The notes beneath the pieces are model-generated. The model was not told the origin of the DNA, made no database searches, and saw only the letters and a program-made list of their open reading frames with translations. From the NCBI GenBank assembly GCA_011049465.1, contig DSBP01000095.1, forward strand, positions 1 to 9,403: a stretch of DNA of 9,403 bases, written 5' to 3'. This DNA comes from a bacterium (GTDB taxonomy: Bacteria > Oederibacteriota > PGYV01 > DSBP01). Shown here piece after piece: positions 6,124 to 9,403 of the stretch. Positions within the stretch are counted from its first letter, which is position 1. Every line of letters starts with the position of its first letter. Position numbers and translations under genes: made by a program.

Positions 6124-6148
6124 AATTTGGAATTTGCAATTTACAAGT
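6124..6148 (+). repeat. AATTTGC-type heptamer tract, left of repeat copy 2
   Basis: Three consecutive 7-mers AATTTGG, AATTTGC and AATTTAC are followed by AAGT. The same 25-bp stretch recurs in direct orientation at 6453-6477 with one difference, on the other side of repeat copy 2. Confidence 0.75.
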
Positions 6149-6179
6149 GGACGGCAAAGAAGAAACGAATCGGTTTTTG

Positions 6180-6445
6180 CAGGCTGCTAAACATCCATTG
6201 CCCCAACACCCACTGACGCAGAACGGGGCTGGCAGCGGAAAATTTCGTCGAGAACTCAGGGCGCGTCTGTGTTGTGCGCTATTCAACGCAATCCCAAACA
6301 CCCATGCCCTGCCTGAAAGTTGCCGCCCTAAAACCCGCGCAAGCCTAATCGCGTGTATTCACGAGCCAACACCCGAACAGGCTCACCGCCGATGTAAATC
6401 GGCGAAATTTCTCCGCTGCCTGCCCCGTCCCACCTCAAGTAGGGC
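6180..6445 (-). repeat. 266-bp dispersed repeat, copy 2 (inverted relative to copy 1)
   Basis: The reverse complement of this stretch aligns without length change to 4729-4994. The inverted arms are at 6221-6250 and 6400-6430 and the 7-bp hairpin CGCCGAT-GTAA-ATCGGCG at 6387-6404. Where the copies differ in the arms, both arms of a copy often change together (T in GGATGGGG of copy 1, C in GRACGGGG of copy 2, each matched on the other side). A block in the middle (about 6298-6327, versus 4847-4876 in copy 1) is almost unrelated between copies. Its right end abuts a heptamer tract. An open frame crosses it on the plus strand but shows no coding features. Confidence 0.85.
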
Positions 6446-6478
6446 AATTTACAATTTGGAATTTGCAATTTGCAAGTT
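6446..6478 (+). repeat. AATTTGC-type heptamer tract, right of repeat copy 2
   Basis: Four consecutive 7-mers, AATTTAC, AATTTGG, AATTTGC and AATTTGC, then AAGTT, directly abut the end of repeat copy 2. Positions 6453-6477 repeat the left tract (6124-6148). The remaining bases to 6535 show no gene or clear terminator. Confidence 0.75.
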
Positions 6479-6535
6479 AGTACGAATACCGAAAGACAAG
6501 ACGCTTAGACAGGCACACGACTGCTAGAGTATGGC

Positions 6536-6562
6536 TCAACTTTCAGCTTTAAGTTTTCAGTT
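6536..6562. repeat. Short A/T-rich TTTCAG repeat after the secreted-protein gene
   Basis: Just downstream of the large gene's stop lies an A/T-rich stretch with TTTCAG at 6541-6546, again at 6555-6560, and CTTTAAG between them. It could be a dispersed short repeat or a weak 3' end structure. No convincing intrinsic terminator is seen for the large gene. Confidence 0.3.
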
Positions 6563-6566
6563 TCCC

Positions 6567-9403
6567 CTACTTCCCAATCACAAAAAGCTTGCCCCTCGTC
6601 ACCTGGCTGCTGTACATGTTTTTCACTATAAAATAATAGATGCCCTGGGAGACTTCCCTCCCCCTGTAGTTTTTGCCGTCCCACTGCGCCCTGAGCATAG
6701 TGGTGTTGATTGACATCACCAATTCGCCCGAGATTGTATATATCTGTATTATGGAACCCGGCACGACAAAAGCGAATTTAAGAAGGCCGCCCATTGCCGT
6801 CTCCGGGTTAAACGGGTTGGGATATGCCACAACAGGCTGTCCCGGGAACTCAGCCTGGTTTGACTGAACCGGCGGATGCGTGCCAAAACCCTCGGAATAA
6901 AGCGGGTCATTATACTCAACAGATGCCCGGTTAACAATCGGGCCGCCGTAATAAAAATCGTCAAGCAGGGCGACAAACTCAATGATTATTATTTCACCGG
7001 GTTTTATTACCCTGTCTTCCGGCAGCCGCCACACAAGCATGCCGTCAACCTCCTCGGGCCTTATGCTTGTATTGTCATACGCGTAAGTGACGCCCTGCGG
7101 CAGGGTGTCCCATACTGTCAGCCCCCACGCGGGCAGCGAGTCATTATTCTTAATCTCTATCCTGAAGACCACTTTTGAACCCGGGCCCGGGTTTTCCCCT
7201 TTTACCGTTGCCTTAATGTCAAGCAGCACAGGATGCGCGTCGCGCGTCGGCGTGGGCGTTACCGTATAGGTAAATGTATATGTGGGCGATGCCGTGAGCG
7301 TGTATGTGGGCGTGTCAGTCGGCGATGGCGTATTGGTATATGTGTTTGTCGGAGTAAATGTCGGGGTAAAAGTCCGCGTGACAGTAGGCGTAAATGTTGA
7401 CGTGGCAGTGGGCGTCGCTGTCCGTGTGGATGTGAATGTCGGGGTTATTGTCGGCGTGTTGGTGGCTGTATTCATGCTCGTCTCTGTAACTGTCGGCGTG
7501 TGGCTGGGAGTCGGCGTATAAGTTGATGTCGCGGTATAGGTCGAAGTTGAAGTATATGTTGATGTTGCCGTATATGTGGGGGTAAAAGTGAATGTATTTG
7601 TAAAGGTTGGGGTAGCGGTCTGCGTGGGCGGGTCCGGCACAGTATTTGTAAAAGTAGGCGTAGAGGTTACTGTCCTTGTATGTGTTGCCGTAGGCGTGGC
7701 TGTAAAGGTGGGCGTATTTGTGGGCGTCACTGTCGCCGTATCAAGCGTTGTTATCGTAATTGTGGGCGTCGCCGTGCGTGTTGCCGTATACGTCGGCGTG
7801 GGTGTCCTTGTCGGCGTGGAAGAGACCGTGGACGTAGGCGTCCGCGTAAACGTAAATGTGCTTGTCGGAGTATTCGTAGCCGTATCAAGGGTTGTTATTG
7901 TAACAGACGGTGTCGGCGTCCTTGTTGATGTCCTTGTAAATGTGGGCGTAGGCGTCCGCGTCCGCGAAGCTGTGGCAGTGCGCGTGGCCGTAAAAGTGGG
8001 CGTGCGCGTCGGCGTAACCGTTGCCGTATTCATCGTTGTTATTGTGATGGAAGGCGTCGCAGTCCTCGTCGGCGTACGCGTAAACGTAGGCGTGGGAGTG
8101 CGCGTGCGCGTATATGTCGGCGTTGCCGTTACTGTCCTTGTAAATGTGGGCGTAGGCGTCCGCGTCCGCGTAAACGTGGGCGTCGGTATAACCGTATTCG
8201 TCCTTGTAAAGGTAGGCGTAGCTGTCCGCGTACGCGTAAATGTCGGAGTGGCTGTCCTCGTCCGTGTATACGTCGGCGTCCTTGTGCGTGTAAATGTAAA
8301 TGTCCGCGTCCGGGTAAATGTCGGCGTCATCACAGGCGTCCGCGTCCGCGTGAACGTAGGCGTCCTTGTTCTCGTGTAAGTCGGCGTCCTCGTGCGTGTA
8401 AATGTGGGTGTCCGTGTACGCGTGAATGTCGGCGTTATCATAGGCGTCCGCGTCCGCGTGCGCGTGAAAGTGGGAGTTCTTGTGCGCGTCCGCGTAAACG
8501 TGGGAGTAGGCACACACCTCATATTCAAATTGACAGAGCTGGTGTTCGATGTTGAAGATCCCCATCTTACACGCGCGCTGTTTTGCCGCGAAGTACAGTT
8601 TTCTGTATAGGGGTCAAAATAATAATCCCGCACAATCACAGGTACATTCACGCAGGTGTTACCCTCAAACCCATTGGGAAATTCTACGTCCAACCTGCCC
8701 GTTCCAAGGTTTGTTATATAAATCGGGCCATAAGGTTCCTGGTCACCGGTATAAATCCACGCAAAACCATTTGACCCGCCTGTCCATGTGTCCTCAATGG
8801 TGACTTTTTGCGTAGTATATCCACCCGTATTGCATATACGCAGCGTAAATGTTATCTGCTCGTCAGTGATATCGGAAGTTTTGCTTGATGTTTTTGTAAT
8901 GTTAAAATTAGCGGGCGGCGGCGGGTTTACGGGTACCAGATTAAACCCCTGTCGAAAAAACAGGCATTGATAACTACCGCCCGCTGTCCCACTATACGAC
9001 TTGGGCACAACCCTTTGTCCCGTGCCTATATCATACATAATCTTGCCCCACGTTGGTACAGTTACAGCCACTGCATTATTCCACGAACTGTGATAACTAT
9101 ATGACGGATGTGTCCAGTTTCTCCCGTTGGGGTCAAGAGGCGGCCCGCCTGTACCTGAACCAAAAAAACTATCGTCACAAGAATATGTTGAACTTATTCT
9201 GACATTTGTTTGATTTGAGGATACATAAGCATGTCTGCCATCGGAATAAGTTACATCCATTGTCCACGAACCCCAAACTTCCCCTCCTTGCGTGTCAATA
9301 ACCTTCAGAGCAATCGTATCTGTTCCATCACCCCTTAAAAGCGTCCCTGCACTGGGAACGCTCACGCATTTAACATCTCCCGCCTCATCCCAGTTAACAA
9401 AGA
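6567..9403 (-). CDS. Large secreted/surface protein with Thr-X linker, DUF11-like domains and T9SS/FlgD-like C-terminus (5' end outside window)
   Basis: The frame is open to the window edge, so the true start and any signal peptide lie outside. A GTG at 9365 is only an internal Val; residue numbers here count from it (932 to the stop). Residues 1-150 are an extracellular-looking beta-rich part. Residues about 153-283 (FNITKTSSKTSDITDEQITFTLRICNTGG...) are DUF11-like. All six cysteines (63, 134, 178, 238, 257, 284) lie before residue 286, suggesting disulfides outside the cytoplasm. Residues 286-708 are a Thr-X repeat linker. Residues 709-822 are a second DUF11-like domain (IKNNDSLPAWGLTVWDTLPQGVTY, then IVNRASVEY). 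Residues 846-932 carry YPNPFNP (848-854), IYTISGELV, WDGKNYRGREVSQGIYYFIVK and the final GKLFVIGK, the pattern of FlgD-Ig/T9SS type-A-like sorting domains. It is likely exported and anchored or released at the cell surface, perhaps as an adhesin. No ligand domain is recognised. Confidence 0.88.
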   Translation of the reverse strand, partial: FVNWDEAGDVKCVSVPSAGTLLRGDGTDTIALKVIDTQGGEVWGSWTMDVTYSDGRHAYVSSNQTNVRISSTYSCDDSFFGSGTGGPPLDPNGRNWTHPSYSYHSSWNNAVAVTVPTWGKIMYDIGTGQRVVPKSYSGTAGGSYQCLFFRQGFNLVPVNPPPPANFNITKTSSKTSDITDEQITFTLRICNTGGYTTQKVTIEDTWTGGSNGFAWIYTGDQEPYGPIYITNLGTGRLDVEFPNGFEGNTCVNVPVIVRDYYFDPYTENCTSRQNSARVRWGSSTSNTSSVNLNMRCVPTPTFTRTRTRTPTFTRTRTRTPMITPTFTRTRTPTFTRTRTPTYTRTRTPTFTRTRTPVMTPTFTRTRTFTFTRTRTPTYTRTRTATPTFTRTRTATPTFTRTNTVIPTPTFTRTRTPTPTFTRTVTATPTYTRTRTPTPTFTRTPTRTATPSITITTMNTATVTPTRTPTFTATRTATASRTRTPTPTFTRTSTRTPTPSVTITTLDTATNTPTSTFTFTRTPTSTVSSTPTRTPTPTYTATRTATPTITITTLDTATVTPTNTPTFTATPTATHTRTVTSTPTFTNTVPDPPTQTATPTFTNTFTFTPTYTATSTYTSTSTYTATSTYTPTPSHTPTVTETSMNTATNTPTITPTFTSTRTATPTATSTFTPTVTRTFTPTFTPTNTYTNTPSPTDTPTYTLTASPTYTFTYTVTPTPTRDAHPVLLDIKATVKGENPGPGSKVVFRIEIKNNDSLPAWGLTVWDTLPQGVTYAYDNTSIRPEEVDGMLVWRLPEDRVIKPGEIIIIEFVALLDDFYYGGPIVNRASVEYNDPLYSEGFGTHPPVQSNQAEFPGQPVVAYPNPFNPETAMGGLLKFAFVVPGSIIQIYTISGELVMSINTTMLRAQWDGKNYRGREVSQGIYYFIVKNMYSSQVTRGKLFVIGK
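7242..8510 (-). repeat. Coding Thr-X low-complexity repeat (about 423 residues)
   Basis: Inside the secreted-protein gene, Thr falls on nearly every second codon, alternating with Pro, Arg, Phe, Tyr, Ala, Ser, Val or Asn. The first part repeats an 8-residue unit, TRTPTFTR (24 bp). A longer unit of about 60 residues carries TPSITITTMNTAT, TPSVTITTLDTAT and TPTITITTLDTAT. Arg is frequent in the N-terminal part and nearly absent from the C-terminal part (TYTATSTYTSTSTYT). The plus strand is G/T-rich, which creates false Val-Gly-Val frames. Such linkers are expected to be extended and possibly O-glycosylated; that is inference. Confidence 0.93.

Noticed and set aside
4729..6445. Composite transposon with the two repeats as IS ends
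   Set aside because: Neither copy encodes a transposase and no target duplication flanks the whole 1.7-kb unit. It is kept only as a repeat-bracketed segment.
6102..6527. Plus-strand 141-codon open frame over repeat copy 2
   Set aside because: It spans the heptamer tracts and the non-coding repeat, has no ribosome site, and its protein is Cys/Arg-rich without domain features. The inverted arms explain the sequence better.
7242..8510. CRISPR-like array
   Set aside because: The short periodic units are coding (24-bp codon-phased) and there are no unique spacers of constant length or cas genes.
7282..8610. Long plus-strand open frames of Val-Gly-Val-type repeats, and a minus-strand His/Asp/Tyr-rich frame at 7885-8565
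   Set aside because: They are other-frame readings of the Thr-X coding repeat. The real frame has recognisable domains on both sides of the repeat; these do not.

Overview
The window suggests an uncultured bacterium of moderate GC. All recognisable genes lie on the minus strand, so the reading order is from high to low coordinates. The secreted protein at the right end has Thr-X repeats, DUF11-like domains and a YPNPFNP C-terminal domain. This style is common in metagenomic lineages such as Goldbacteria, Omnitrophota or Elusimicrobia. That placement is a low-confidence impression from protein style, not a phylogenetic result.

Region 1 (9403 to 6567) is the 3' part of a large secreted or surface protein. 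A run of about 423 residues, with Thr at nearly every second position, separates two DUF11-like domains, and a FlgD/T9SS-like sorting domain ends the protein. Region 2 (6566 to 4729) is accessory DNA. Two 266-bp repeat copies, diverged and inverted relative to each other, bracket a RhuM-family gene with an N-terminal helix-turn-helix and a small PUR/DUF3276 nucleic-acid-binding gene. The right-hand copy sits between tracts of AATTTGC-type heptamers. An operator-like inverted repeat lies upstream of the RhuM gene. Region 3 (4687 to 1) begins with a near-consensus sigma-70 promoter and a structured leader of about 150 nt. It continues as infC-rpmI-rplT, then a permease fused to a universal stress protein domain, two RCK/TrkA-type proteins and the start of a polytopic glycosyltransferase.

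The genes of region 3 are 0 to about 75 nt apart, or overlap, with no obvious terminator between them, so they may form one long transcript. The translation genes would be controlled at the leader by a terminator-like hairpin with competing pairings, and at infC by a non-AUG (AUC) start codon preceded by a strong Shine-Dalgarno. The permease and its two RCK neighbours look like a transporter with nucleotide-sensing regulators attached to the ribosomal-protein operon.

The most noteworthy items are the inverted 266-bp repeats whose arms keep complementarity through paired changes, the infC leader and AUC start, the permease-USP plus tandem RCK cassette, and the strictly alternating Thr-X linker. 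Nothing here proves a new system. The repeat-bracketed RhuM-PUR pair and the repeat family itself are the best candidates for something undescribed.
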